From IMG/VR virus record IMGVR_UViG_3300033153_000338, positions 1 through 26,195 of that record: a stretch of 26,195 bases of DNA; one strand, given 5' to 3'. Position 1 is the first letter of the stretch. Every line of letters begins with the position of its first letter. Below, one piece after another: positions 17,100 through 25,613 of this stretch. A program made the translations under genes and the position numbers. This stretch comes from a virus. Under the pieces are notes generated by a model. That model was given only the letters and a program-made list of their open reading frames with translations. It searched no databases and was not told the origin of the DNA.

Positions 17100-18593
17100 T
17101 TAGTCTTCGAACAATACGAAGTTGTTTGCACCCATAGTACAAATACATCTCTCAGATAAGTAGTTAACTTGCATAGCATCTAAATCAGATGTTGCTGCAC
17201 CACCTGCTGAACCTGTAATCCACGTTTTGTAACGTCTATCTTCAGTTTCTGAAGCTCGGTAACGTACGTGTAAGAAAGGTCGCTTAGCATTCTTTCCAAG
17301 AACTTGGTCATATACAGTAGTAGAACCTGCAGGAACCATAAGACCATTGATAGCACCTGAACCACCAACACCAACAGCACCTCTTGTGAGTCCGCCACGC
17401 ATAGTTGGGTCATTCAAATATTTCCAATCAGTCTTGTAGAAGTCATACCCTCTACGGAATCCTGAGAATCCTAAGTTAAGAGCCATTTCCTCATCGTTGT
17501 CAAATAGTCCGTAAGACGTACCACCTGCACCATAAGAATTTTGAGCTGCTAACATATCATCAATTGCGAATCCAAATGCTCTGTCAAGGAAAAGTACGTT
17601 CTCCTCGATAGCTCCTTGAGAATCTAATCGTCCAATAATGGTATCAAAATCTGCAAGTGCATTAGGAACGCCACCTGTCCAAAGATTACCTCTCTCAGAT
17701 ACTGAGTAGAATACACCCTCAGAACCTTTAAAACCTAATTGCTGAGCATTGCTCTGACCAACAATAGGAGTTGTAGGTGCTACTGCAGGAACTGCTTCAA
17801 CCATAGATGTCTCTAGATAATCATCAAAACGCAAACGAGTTTCGTGCTCTGATTTCATATACCATAGATATCCTGTTGCTCCGTTTTCTGTAGTTACTTC
17901 TACCCATCCAATTTGAGCCATATCAGAACCTGATACCTCATACTTATCTTTTAAGATAATAGGAGAGTTCTCAAATATGTAGTCATCAGACTCAAGAGAA
18001 CCATCCATTCCTGTTGTTCCTTTCTTAAATTCAGAACCGTAGATAAATACAGTAACGTCAGAATTTCCAACACCTGTACCTGAGGTTACAAGACCACCTG
18101 CTTCATAAAAAGCAACTGTGAATTGAATTGGAGATGCAGTTAAATCAACACTAGATACGATACCTTTGTTCTCTCCTGAACCATCGTTCTGTGCAATAAC
18201 AACAGTTTGTCCTTCTCTTATGGCAATACCGCCTGTAGCTGAGAAAGGAACCTGTCCTGTGGTAGTAACACCTGTAGGAGCAGCCGGGTCATTAACCTGA
18301 AAAATTGCTTCACTTGCGTTAGCTGTAGCTGCAGTACCTACCTGTGAATATTTCACGTGTAGTCTACCTTGCTCCGCCCACTTTACTAAATCTGAATTAG
18401 AAGGAAGCTCTGCTCCTACCATTCTTAAGAATGAACTAATTGTTCTGTTACCATAACGCTCAAACTCTTTCTCATAAGTATCAGGAAGATACTGATTCAA
18501 AAAGTCAAAGTTAGTTATGTAGTTTGTTGACCGTGGCACTTGCTGTGCTGACGGTTGAAGGTCAAAACCGGACCCTGAAAAATTACCTGACAT
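17100..18593 (-). CDS. Major capsid protein (probable HK97 fold)
   Basis: A 497-aa protein directly downstream of portal and scaffold genes and followed by a strong terminator, the standard place for the major capsid protein. The N-terminal part has a helical segment with YITNFDFLNQYLPDTYEKEF and TISSFLRMVGAELPSNSDLVKW. About residues 95-270 are beta-rich with many Gly, Thr and Val and could be an inserted surface domain. The motif SEHETRLRFDDYLETSMVEA follows, then a mixed C-terminal half with GLMVPAGSTTVYDQ and FLHVRYRASETEDRRYKTW. The length fits crAss-like and marine Bacteroidota capsid proteins (about 500 aa). The start is preceded by AATTAAAAAAA, the A-rich leader expected for a strongly translated gene in this group. 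The HK97 fold is inferred, not shown by a motif. Confidence 0.75.
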   Translation of the reverse strand: MSGNFSGSGFDLQPSAQQVPRSTNYITNFDFLNQYLPDTYEKEFERYGNRTISSFLRMVGAELPSNSDLVKWAEQGRLHVKYSQVGTAATANASEAIFQVNDPAAPTGVTTTGQVPFSATGGIAIREGQTVVIAQNDGSGENKGIVSSVDLTASPIQFTVAFYEAGGLVTSGTGVGNSDVTVFIYGSEFKKGTTGMDGSLESDDYIFENSPIILKDKYEVSGSDMAQIGWVEVTTENGATGYLWYMKSEHETRLRFDDYLETSMVEAVPAVAPTTPIVGQSNAQQLGFKGSEGVFYSVSERGNLWTGGVPNALADFDTIIGRLDSQGAIEENVLFLDRAFGFAIDDMLAAQNSYGAGGTSYGLFDNDEEMALNLGFSGFRRGYDFYKTDWKYLNDPTMRGGLTRGAVGVGGSGAINGLMVPAGSTTVYDQVLGKNAKRPFLHVRYRASETEDRRYKTWITGSAGGAATSDLDAMQVNYLSERCICTMGANNFVLFED

Positions 18594-18616
18594 TTTTTTT
18601 AATTTTTAAAATTGTT

Positions 18617-19717
18617 TTACTTTTTTTTACTTTTAATTTTTAAGCCTCTACTACTTGGTGTAGATACAGACTTAATTTGCATTCCATCCTTTGTACGTGA
18701 TACTTGAGGTGTTTTACGTTCTGTCATATCGACATTTTTCATCTTACGTGTAACATCCTCAGTTGCATCTGATTTACCCTGCTCATAAAAGAACGAAGCA
18801 AACCTTTCCGGATTCATTGCTACAGCTAACGCCCTGTGATAACCTTGTGCGTCCTCAAGAATACCTGTTTCTTTGTCTACATATTTATTGACAAAGTTAC
18901 TCGCATCTAAATGCGACTTCTTGACTTGCTCTCCATCACCACCCGGATTAAATGTTACGGTAGTATCTCCAATTTTGAAATCAAAACCTTTGAAATCTTT
19001 GTTAAATACTTCATCGGTTTTTTTTAAAAACCAATTTCTCCTTTTAACTCCTTCCTCTTGGTTGTTTTTAGCTTCCGCTAAATATTGCTTATACTCTTCA
19101 AGTTCTTTTTCTTGCTCTTGAGATGTACCAACCGTGCTTGACTCAAGGGGTTGTTTGTACATTTCTTTCTGCTCGGTAAAAAACTTTCGTGCTTTAGCAA
19201 CAGCTTTTTTCTTTATCAACTTTGTTTTCTTTATATCTTTTTCGTCATCAAGCTCTTCGTCATAGCTGTAATCGTCCATAAGGACTTCCACATCTTCTGA
19301 ATCAGTAGCCTCTCCCGAAGCAATAAGATACTCAGATAAAAGTTGGTCATCTTCCATAGAAGAAAAATCTCTGCTTAGTTTTACGTAATCTTCGATTCCT
19401 CTGCCTGTGGTTTTTTTATAATCAAAGTAAGCCTTAACATCTTCAGGCAACTCTTCGTTTGATTCTTTTTCTTCAAAGAGTTGGTCTACAGATGTAAACT
19501 CCTTTTCATATCTATTCTTAATAAATGAAAGAACATCTTCTTCATTTAACTGTGAAGATTCAGCGGGCTCTGTTTCTGTAGTTGTATCTTCAACCTCTAC
19601 TGTTGCAGAATCCTCAGTTTCATTTTGTTGCTGCTCGTGCTTTTCGAGCAACTCTTCTTCAATTTGCTGAGTAGATTTTTCTTCAACCGACTCAACTGCT
19701 TTTACTTTTATTTCCAT
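18617..19717 (-). CDS. Scaffold-like head assembly protein
   Basis: A 366-aa, strongly charged protein. Residues 1-60 are Glu/Gln/Thr-rich and probably disordered; 60-220 are acidic and helical with clusters such as DDYSYDEELDDEKD followed by KKTKLIKKKAVAKARK; about 225-330 contains FDFKIGDTTVTFNP, NFVNKYVDKETGILEDAQGY and NPERFASFFYEQGKS; the end is very basic (SRGLKIKSKKK). Acidic helical body plus short basic C-terminus, lying between portal and capsid, is the usual design of phage scaffolding proteins, where the basic tail contacts the capsid. No protease motif is visible here or in any neighbour. A promoter-like TAACTTTG lies 16 nt before the start, which would allow separate transcription of scaffold and capsid. 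Confidence 0.65.
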   Translation of the reverse strand: MEIKVKAVESVEEKSTQQIEEELLEKHEQQQNETEDSATVEVEDTTTETEPAESSQLNEEDVLSFIKNRYEKEFTSVDQLFEEKESNEELPEDVKAYFDYKKTTGRGIEDYVKLSRDFSSMEDDQLLSEYLIASGEATDSEDVEVLMDDYSYDEELDDEKDIKKTKLIKKKAVAKARKFFTEQKEMYKQPLESSTVGTSQEQEKELEEYKQYLAEAKNNQEEGVKRRNWFLKKTDEVFNKDFKGFDFKIGDTTVTFNPGGDGEQVKKSHLDASNFVNKYVDKETGILEDAQGYHRALAVAMNPERFASFFYEQGKSDATEDVTRKMKNVDMTERKTPQVSRTKDGMQIKSVSTPSSRGLKIKSKKK

Positions 19718-19732
19718 TTAATTAAATTTTTA

Positions 19733-19740
19733 CAAAGTTA
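19733..19740 (-). promoter_or_regulatory. TANNTTTG promoter-like element before the scaffold-capsid genes
   Basis: The minus strand reads TAACTTTGTAAAAATTTAAT, 16 nt before the scaffold start. It matches the -7 consensus, and its following sequence is nearly the same as that after the element at 25498-25505. An A/T-only hairpin precedes it at 19743-19765. It may drive an extra scaffold-capsid transcript. Confidence 0.45.
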
Positions 19741-19767
19741 ATAATAAAATTTTTCTAATTTTATTTA

Positions 19768-22203
19768 CTATCTTGGAGAGAACTCCGCTAAATCAAAACC
19801 ATCTAAACTATCCTCGTTAGATTCAAATATCTGAGGAGGTAAATTATTTTTACGTTGATTTATTAATTTAGATTGCTGCGTATTCTGTTGGTCAATACGT
19901 GCAGCCTTAGCACCTTCTCTTTGAGATTCTCTTTGTTGCAATGCATTTTCAGAAACATCTCTAAGCTGCTGATTGTAATTAAACTCTTCAGCCATTAATT
20001 GAGATTTTAATCTTGCCTCATTATTCATCTTCTCTATTTCAAATGCAATCTCTGCCTGTTTTAACTGCATCTTACCTTGCAACTCGGCTTGTTGTTTTTG
20101 AACTGCTAACTGAGCAGCTATTTGTTGAGACTTAAGGTTTTGCTGATTAGTCATTGCCTGCTTCTGCATTACCATTTTTTCTTCCGCTTCTTGTTTTTGT
20201 TTACGTTTCAGCTTAAGTAATTGGTTGGCAAGCTTAATGTTTCTTAGTTCCCTAATATCAATAGCATCCTCTAAGTTTATATCTTGCTTAGATAAAGCCA
20301 TTTGAATATTCTGCTCAAGCATTGCTTTCTCTTCTTCATCAGGAGCCACTTCTAAAAATATGCCAAAGTCATAGATATATAAATCTGAAATATCTCCTAG
20401 AATGCTTACGTTATATTTACCAATCTTATTAGCAAAGTCATCTTTAAAGTCTGCGTATTCTAATATATCTGCCACCCTATATGTTAAGGCTTCAGATATA
20501 CTTTTAAATATAAACAAGCTGCCATCAAGTATATGACGGGTTGCTACATTAGAATTTAATGCTGCAAGTTTTTGTAACCCAACTAATGAATCAGGGTCAG
20601 GCATACTGCCATCTCTTGCTTCGTTTAATCCCGTAACAGTCCTAATCATATTAAGATAGTAATTATAATTACTAATCAACATTTGAGTCTTAGACGCACC
20701 TGAGTTAGATGTTAACTGCTGTATAGGTACTCTTGCGTTATTATAATCTCCATCTTGAGTATAAGACCTACCAATAACGGAACCTGTTTGAAAGTAAAGC
20801 CTTAATGCATCTTCAGGATTGTAAGCATTACCTGTACCTAAATCAACTTCATTTAACCCATCCGCATCTATATACACACCATCAGGTACTACACGTGAAA
20901 TAACTTGTTGTAGCTTTAAGTGAGTCATCTGAATTAAATCAGCAAAAGGTATCATTCTTCTTACCAATGACTCAATAACACCTTTATACATTCTCGGTGC
21001 TACAGCAACATAGTTAGGTAAAGCGTGTTGACTTGTAGATTTAGGTCTAACCATATTCTTAGCAAGCTCCCACTTTAATATAATGTTAGTACCCATAACC
21101 ATTACGCCATCGTACCATACATCAATTGTTTTTTCAAACATCTCAAAGTTTCCTTCTTCCATTACCTCAGCAGGTGGATTAAATTGGTCATCTTTTTCGA
21201 TAACTTTATTACCTCCTGTAGCCATTACCTTTTTCTTATAGACTATTTTTTGTGTGGTCTTATAGTTAAAATATAATAATGTTACTGTGTCTTTGTAAAA
21301 AATATCATTATTATAGTATTGAGACACATTGTAGTGGTCGTACCAAGACTGACTGTATTTAGATATCTCATCTAAATCCTCATTAGTTAAAGAGGGGTCT
21401 ATCTTTTTGCAATCAATAATAGGCATAGTCTTTACTTCACCCCAATAAAAACAATCTTTAAAGTGTGGGTCTTCTGTATAGCTGTACACAACATTAGCAG
21501 GGTCAACATAAGATACCTTTACTCCTGAACCTTTTAAAAACTCGTGCTTAGCTACTCCTATTCCTAGTACAGCTAAGTCGTAATCAAACTGCTTACGTAA
21601 ATCTAAATAATGGTTCTCCTCAAGTATAGTATTGATGGCTTCTTCTTCAGCAATCTCAATAGCAGGTTTGTAGTTTAGTTGCATATATAAAGACAACTCT
21701 TCGTCTGTAGCAGGTAGCTCATCTGCGGGAACAACAAATGGGTCTACACCTGTTTTATTTTGTATTATTTGCAACGTGTCTTTAGCTGCCATTTGTCCTT
21801 CTATCATGTCCTGATACTTAGAACGCTTAGCCTGAGACATAGCATCTTGTGCATATGCTGAAATCTTGAATAGTCTATCTGCCATTCCATTAACAACAAT
21901 ATCAACAAACTTAGGAATAATAGGTACAGGTGTCCAATCTAAGTTTAAATAACTTAAATCACCATCGACTGCTAGTTCATTTTTATATTTGCTTATAGAT
22001 TGCTCGCCTCTTGCGTACAATCTTAATCTATGAAACTCTCTCCATTGAGAGTAAAATCTACAACCATTTCCATCTTTTTTAAACCACTCGTATTGAATGG
22101 CTTGTCCAATCTGAAGTCCGTATTCGACTGTTGCTTTATCAGCATCAGGTGCAAACTGACTAGGAAACCCTGCAGATGAAATGTTTAGTTTTACATCTTT
22201 CAT
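19768..22203 (-). CDS. Portal protein
   Basis: An 811-aa protein directly after the large terminase, with an ATGA overlap at 22200-22203. The central region holds FVDIVVNGMADRLFKISAYA, then DPANVVYSYTEDPHFKDCFY, and YYLNMIRTVTGLNEARDGSM followed by PDPDSLVGLQKLAALNSN, a segment I recognise from portals of crAss-like and marine Bacteroidota podoviruses: an upstream wing, then the stem/crown region where phages carry a helix lining the channel. From about residue 660 to 790 the protein is a long Gln/Glu/Lys-rich helix (e.g. QKQEAEEKMVMQKQAMTNQQ), longer than in T7-type portals and likely forming an internal barrel. Length matches crAss-like portals (about 800 aa). The ATGA overlap couples its translation to the terminase. 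Confidence 0.85.
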   Translation of the reverse strand: MKDVKLNISSAGFPSQFAPDADKATVEYGLQIGQAIQYEWFKKDGNGCRFYSQWREFHRLRLYARGEQSISKYKNELAVDGDLSYLNLDWTPVPIIPKFVDIVVNGMADRLFKISAYAQDAMSQAKRSKYQDMIEGQMAAKDTLQIIQNKTGVDPFVVPADELPATDEELSLYMQLNYKPAIEIAEEEAINTILEENHYLDLRKQFDYDLAVLGIGVAKHEFLKGSGVKVSYVDPANVVYSYTEDPHFKDCFYWGEVKTMPIIDCKKIDPSLTNEDLDEISKYSQSWYDHYNVSQYYNNDIFYKDTVTLLYFNYKTTQKIVYKKKVMATGGNKVIEKDDQFNPPAEVMEEGNFEMFEKTIDVWYDGVMVMGTNIILKWELAKNMVRPKSTSQHALPNYVAVAPRMYKGVIESLVRRMIPFADLIQMTHLKLQQVISRVVPDGVYIDADGLNEVDLGTGNAYNPEDALRLYFQTGSVIGRSYTQDGDYNNARVPIQQLTSNSGASKTQMLISNYNYYLNMIRTVTGLNEARDGSMPDPDSLVGLQKLAALNSNVATRHILDGSLFIFKSISEALTYRVADILEYADFKDDFANKIGKYNVSILGDISDLYIYDFGIFLEVAPDEEEKAMLEQNIQMALSKQDINLEDAIDIRELRNIKLANQLLKLKRKQKQEAEEKMVMQKQAMTNQQNLKSQQIAAQLAVQKQQAELQGKMQLKQAEIAFEIEKMNNEARLKSQLMAEEFNYNQQLRDVSENALQQRESQREGAKAARIDQQNTQQSKLINQRKNNLPPQIFESNEDSLDGFDLAEFSPR

Positions 22204-24434
22204 CTAATTATTTGACTTATGTTACCGGTATTTGTGTACTTTGCAAAGTTAATCATTATTCTTGATTCTTTTTTTCCGGGCTGATATAGGTGTTTTTGAC
22301 ACGCCATAATTGCAAGTCCCGAACTAATAGACGCATCATATTTTGTTCTGTTGCTTATATCAAACTTAGCCCAATCCTCAAGAGTTCTGTTGAAGGGCAT
22401 TGTGTTCATGTCTCCCTCTTCACCTTTTAATCCAACGTGTTTTTCAATATAAGACTCAATAGCTGCTGCGTGTGCTTGCTTAACATCCTCACTACTATTG
22501 GGTATGCCTCCAAGTTCACGTTCTGTCTTAGATAGTTTTGTAAATACTTTGTCAGGTCTATTCATACAGAATCCTCTGTATCCCCTGTTTTTAAAATGAT
22601 ACAATAACCTTGGTTTATTATTCTCTATAAGTATTGGCATACCATAAAACACACAAGCCATAAGGACATCCTCAAAGAATATCTCTGCTGTTTGTGGTCG
22701 TGCTATGTATTCTAAAAAAAATTCGTTACTTGGTGCTTCTTCCATACTAAACTTTGTTAGTCCGTGTAACGCACCATTAGAGCCAACTCCTCCAACAGTC
22801 CCTGATATATCATATGAGTCACATCCGAATGCTCCTATATGTTCATTGCCGGGATGCTTTACACCTTTCTTTGATATTGTATTGTTCTGTAGGTTTTTGT
22901 TTGGAACCCAAGATATAAAAAACCTTCCACGCTTATCAGGATTAAAAACAACTTGACTATCTTTAATTCCGTTTTTCCAACTAAACGAACCACGTGTTAC
23001 ATATTGGTCCGTAATCATTCCATCATTATAGTCTATCTGTTGGTATATCTTTGTTAGATTAAATAGAGACTGTTTACTCTCATCCCTAAAAGCGTGTGAC
23101 TCTGTCCTTGGAAACTGTCTGTAATATTCATTCAGTGCATCAGGGTCGTTCTTTAATGAATCAACTTCGTTCTCCCAATACTCAATAGCTCCCATAGAAA
23201 TCATTTCATTGTCAATACCTAACACCTCGACAGGTGGCGTTTCTAAAACAGGCATCCCGTATCTATCTATAAATCCTTCCATATTCCACTCCATTGGAAT
23301 AAACAAAGAGTACATCCCACTTTTTGTCTGACCATTGGAGTTACGTTCAAATATATTTGAGTCATAATAAAGATGCTTGAAATTATCACCACCTTTAGAT
23401 AAGGCATTTGATGTTGAACCCATCATACACTTACCTATAATCTTACTACCTAAACGTAAACACGTTTTAGTTACACGCCAATTGTTTAATATATTGTTAG
23501 GCTTTAACCATTTCCCACTCTCATCGTGCACTAGCAATAATAACTTCTCACCATCATAGCTGTTGTCGTCTGTGTTCTTCCAATCTATTGTTGTATCTAA
23601 TCCCTGTATTTCATCCTCATCAGAGTCATACATATTCTTTTTTGTAATCTTAGATGCGGGCACACGATAGGCAAGCTCTGTCTTCGGCTTATCCATACCA
23701 TCCATAATAGGTTTAAAAAAGAAAGGTAGCCTACTATTTATAGGTACAACCTTGTCTGTAAACATCTTCTTAGCATCCGAACCTGTCTTTGATAATATAC
23801 CAACCCTAGCATCCTTTGCAAGCGTTCCTGTATTAACGCATTCGGATGATGACATAAATGAAAAACCTGAACGCCTAATCTTAAGGTATGTCATACCAAA
23901 ACTTCTCTTATCAGCTTTACAAGCCTCCCAAAAAATATATAGTAACCTATTAGCCTCTCTGTAGTCAGGGTATCCAACATCTATATTAGTCCACTGCAGA
24001 TACATATAGTGTGCACCTGTAATATAGGTAGGCACTCCACGATTCATAAACCAACACCCCTCTTCTCTATAGTCAAACTCTTGCTCTATATAATCAACCC
24101 ACCTAGATTTAAATTCAGATGGCATTTCATTCCATTGGAATATAGATTGAATTTTAGACAGTTGCTTTGGTATATCTTGCCTTTCCCAATACTGTTGTTT
24201 TTTATCTGCGTGCCTTTGAATACATTCTTTAGGTACTTTAGGTAAAGCAATCTTTAAACCTGACACCTCAATGACATCACCTATCTCTCCTGTCTTTGAT
24301 ATTACAACTATGTCGTACTTGCTATTATATCCATAAATCCAAGACCTATTCCTGTTCTTATTTGATAGTACGCTTTTTGGTACTACGTTATTAAGCAACC
24401 TATATAGCTCGTTATTTTGACCTTCTTTCAGCAA
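22200..24434 (-). CDS. terL: Terminase large subunit (packaging ATPase-nuclease)
   Basis: A 744-aa protein that would drive DNA into the procapsid through the portal and cut concatemers. An N-terminal extension precedes the ATPase and includes FMNRGVPTYITGAHYMYLQW (about 129-148), a signature of terminases of crAss-like and Bacteroidota phages. The Walker A region at 185-192 reads KIRRSGFS, lacking the usual Lys in GK[ST]; an upstream Lys185 may substitute. Walker B is LLLLVHDE (298-305, Asp304, Glu305); the coupling motif GSTSN is at 339-343; FPRTESHAF is at 441-449. The nuclease shows acidic candidates Asp539 (FGCDSYD), Glu604 (ILIENN) and Asp700 (TKYDASISSGLA). The start overlaps the small upstream gene by 23 nt and the end overlaps the portal start by 4 nt. 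Confident call. Confidence 0.93.
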   Translation of the reverse strand: MLKEGQNNELYRLLNNVVPKSVLSNKNRNRSWIYGYNSKYDIVVISKTGEIGDVIEVSGLKIALPKVPKECIQRHADKKQQYWERQDIPKQLSKIQSIFQWNEMPSEFKSRWVDYIEQEFDYREEGCWFMNRGVPTYITGAHYMYLQWTNIDVGYPDYREANRLLYIFWEACKADKRSFGMTYLKIRRSGFSFMSSSECVNTGTLAKDARVGILSKTGSDAKKMFTDKVVPINSRLPFFFKPIMDGMDKPKTELAYRVPASKITKKNMYDSDEDEIQGLDTTIDWKNTDDNSYDGEKLLLLVHDESGKWLKPNNILNNWRVTKTCLRLGSKIIGKCMMGSTSNALSKGGDNFKHLYYDSNIFERNSNGQTKSGMYSLFIPMEWNMEGFIDRYGMPVLETPPVEVLGIDNEMISMGAIEYWENEVDSLKNDPDALNEYYRQFPRTESHAFRDESKQSLFNLTKIYQQIDYNDGMITDQYVTRGSFSWKNGIKDSQVVFNPDKRGRFFISWVPNKNLQNNTISKKGVKHPGNEHIGAFGCDSYDISGTVGGVGSNGALHGLTKFSMEEAPSNEFFLEYIARPQTAEIFFEDVLMACVFYGMPILIENNKPRLLYHFKNRGYRGFCMNRPDKVFTKLSKTERELGGIPNSSEDVKQAHAAAIESYIEKHVGLKGEEGDMNTMPFNRTLEDWAKFDISNRTKYDASISSGLAIMACQKHLYQPGKKESRIMINFAKYTNTGNISQIIR

Positions 24435-24690
24435 ATCCCTGTTTAGTATCTATCTTATTATTAGGTAAAGTCTCTTCTAAAGATTCTTTTTCTTCTTCAA
24501 TTCTTTTAAGTATTTCAAATGCATCGAATATAGCTAGCTTCTTTGTAGCTGCAGCATTCTTTAACCTATCGGCAGCAAGGTCATCTTCCGGGTCGGGCTT
24601 TATTATTTTTTCTTTTGCAACTTTAATAAGCTGTTCCACTGCTTGATGACCCGCCTCTATTATCTTTAACTTAATCTCTTTATTGCTCAT
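24412..24690 (-). CDS. Small protein upstream of terL, candidate terminase small subunit
   Basis: A 92-aa helical protein: residues 1-30 charged and amphipathic, then PDPEDDLAADRLKNAAATKK and LAIFDAFEILKRIEEEKE, and a basic tail ending AERRSK. The gene overlaps terL by 23 nt and the GroES-like gene by 4 nt (ATGA), so all three are translationally coupled. I recall the motif around DLAAD[RK]LKNAAA-x-KKLAIFDA[FL]EIL from small proteins directly before terL in marine phages. Its place and helical, partly basic make-up fit a small terminase subunit, but no helix-turn-helix is evident, so this is a positional inference. Confidence 0.45.
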   Translation of the reverse strand: MSNKEIKLKIIEAGHQAVEQLIKVAKEKIIKPDPEDDLAADRLKNAAATKKLAIFDAFEILKRIEEEKESLEETLPNNKIDTKQGFAERRSK

Positions 24691-25250
24691 ACGACTAAAG
24701 TTATTGAGTGGTCATACATCCTGTAAATAGTTTCACCATCTACATTAAATTTATATTCTTGATTTGGTTTATAACAAACAGTATCACCTGCCTCTACACC
24801 TTTATTTTTCAGTCCTTCATTTATAATTACCATCTCTCCCATCAGTGGCTCTTTTGTAAAAGGTTTAAATATATAGCTATCGGTTACAGGAACAGGTTTT
24901 ACAAAACAATATCTATCGTACCCGTGCCACTTGCCGTCTTTCTTATAAGCAAAGAATTGGTCAGGGTCTAAGAAAAAAATATTATCTTTCAAAAAACTTT
25001 TACCACTCTTACGCCTTCCTTTCATATCATTATAGAACTTGAAGACATTGTGATGGACTAATAGCGTGTCACCTTTTTTAATAGGTCCACAGTAATTCAA
25101 AGGGGTTTCAATAACAACAGCTTCTCTATTAGATGTAGACACATCCTCTTCCGATGTGCTAGTTATAAAGTCAATACCCCCTATGTTTTTGATGTTGTCG
25201 TATCTCCTTTTATTTTTAGGTTCTACAATAAATTGATAAATAGATTTCAT
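24687..25250 (-). CDS. Tandem GroES-like (Cpn10-fold) protein, putative co-chaperonin
   Basis: A 187-aa protein that seems to contain two copies of a Cpn10-like barrel. Copy one (about 44-102) has VVIETPLNYCGPIKKGDTLLVHHN; copy two (about 113-187) has GVEAGDTVCYKP and ends EYKFNVDGETIYRMYDHSIT, closely like the GroES ending where a strand, D-G, and a Y/L-x-[ML]-x-x-x-[DS]-I motif close the barrel. Both copies share the GDT[LV] turn of GroES. Phage co-chaperonins such as T4 gp31 replace or assist host GroES in folding capsid protein, and the gene sits at the head of the packaging/head block. The GroES similarity is a motif reading; function as a co-chaperonin is inferred. The start has 1 nt separation from the preceding gene. 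Confidence 0.55.
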   Translation of the reverse strand: MKSIYQFIVEPKNKRRYDNIKNIGGIDFITSTSEEDVSTSNREAVVIETPLNYCGPIKKGDTLLVHHNVFKFYNDMKGRRKSGKSFLKDNIFFLDPDQFFAYKKDGKWHGYDRYCFVKPVPVTDSYIFKPFTKEPLMGEMVIINEGLKNKGVEAGDTVCYKPNQEYKFNVDGETIYRMYDHSITLVV

Positions 25251-25251
25251 T

Positions 25252-25476
25252 TTAAAAGTTTATATTGTACTCAATAGATATAGGCATTGTATTTGTGAAC
25301 TCTTTCCACAAAACAACCTCACTATTTTTTTCAATATATATTTTTATGGAATCAGAATCCTCGTAATGCTTGATTAAATGAATAGTATAATTTGCACCCA
25401 ATACTTGTTGACCAACAAGATAGTGCATAGCTCCCTCTTTATAATCAGGACCTATTGAAATTTTTCTAATGTCCAT
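25252..25476 (-). CDS. Conserved small phage protein of unknown function
   Basis: A 74-aa protein, first gene of the packaging/head block. Its sequence (KISIGPDYKEGAMHYLVGQ, then YTIHLIKHYE, then VVLWKEF, TMPISIEYNINF) is one I recognise as a conserved small protein in marine phages, always unassigned. The beta-strand/turn pattern suggests a small mixed or beta-barrel fold. A TATCTTTG element lies 22 nt upstream and a strong terminator just before that, so it opens a new transcription unit. The function is unknown to me. Confidence 0.65.
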   Translation of the reverse strand: MDIRKISIGPDYKEGAMHYLVGQQVLGANYTIHLIKHYEDSDSIKIYIEKNSEVVLWKEFTNTMPISIEYNINF

Positions 25477-25497
25477 TTGTTTAAATTAAATTTTTAA

Positions 25498-25505
25498 CAA
25501 AGATA
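25498..25505 (-). promoter_or_regulatory. TANNTTTG promoter-like element opening the packaging/head block
   Basis: The minus strand reads TATCTTTGTTAAAAATTTAA, 22 nt before the first gene of the block and just after the U-tract of a terminator. It matches the Bacteroidota -7 box; a TTG occurs 9 nt upstream, too near for a standard -33 box. Confidence 0.5.
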
Positions 25506-25522
25506 ATTAAAAAACAATCATT

Positions 25523-25560
25523 AAAAAAAAGGAGTCCATGTACCTTGTACTAGACTCCTT
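25523..25560 (-). terminator. Intrinsic terminator between small-gene block and packaging block
   Basis: On the minus strand AAGGAGTC pairs with GACTCCTT (8 bp), an inner GTAC/GTAC pair lengthens the hairpin, and eight T residues follow (overlapping the last two stem bases). It lies 54 nt after the stop of the 85-aa gene. Confidence 0.85.
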
Positions 25561-25587
25561 GTTTTGGCTTTTCGACTTACGTCTTTA

Positions 25588-25595
25588 CAAATATA
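25588..25595 (-). promoter_or_regulatory. TANNTTTG-like element just before a terminator
   Basis: The minus strand reads TATATTTGTAAAG between the stop of the 85-aa gene (25614) and the terminator at 25523-25560. It matches the -7 consensus, but any transcript would meet the terminator after about 25-60 nt. It may be a chance match or give a short leader RNA. Confidence 0.25.
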
Positions 25596-25613
25596 TGATT
25601 AAATAATTATTTT

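Noticed and set aside
17180-17413. Minus-strand 77-codon frame within the major capsid gene
   Set aside because: It is out of frame inside a clearly coding capsid gene, with low-complexity Leu/Val/Gln sequence and no start signal.
19743-19765. AATAAAATT/AATTTTATT hairpin after the portal gene
   Set aside because: An A/T-only stem of 9 bp is too weak to call a terminator and is expected by chance in such AT-rich spacers.
22244-22251. TAACTTTG on the minus strand, 41 nt before the portal start
   Set aside because: It lies inside the terL coding region, lacks the A-rich extension of the other copies, and the portal is already translationally coupled to terL.
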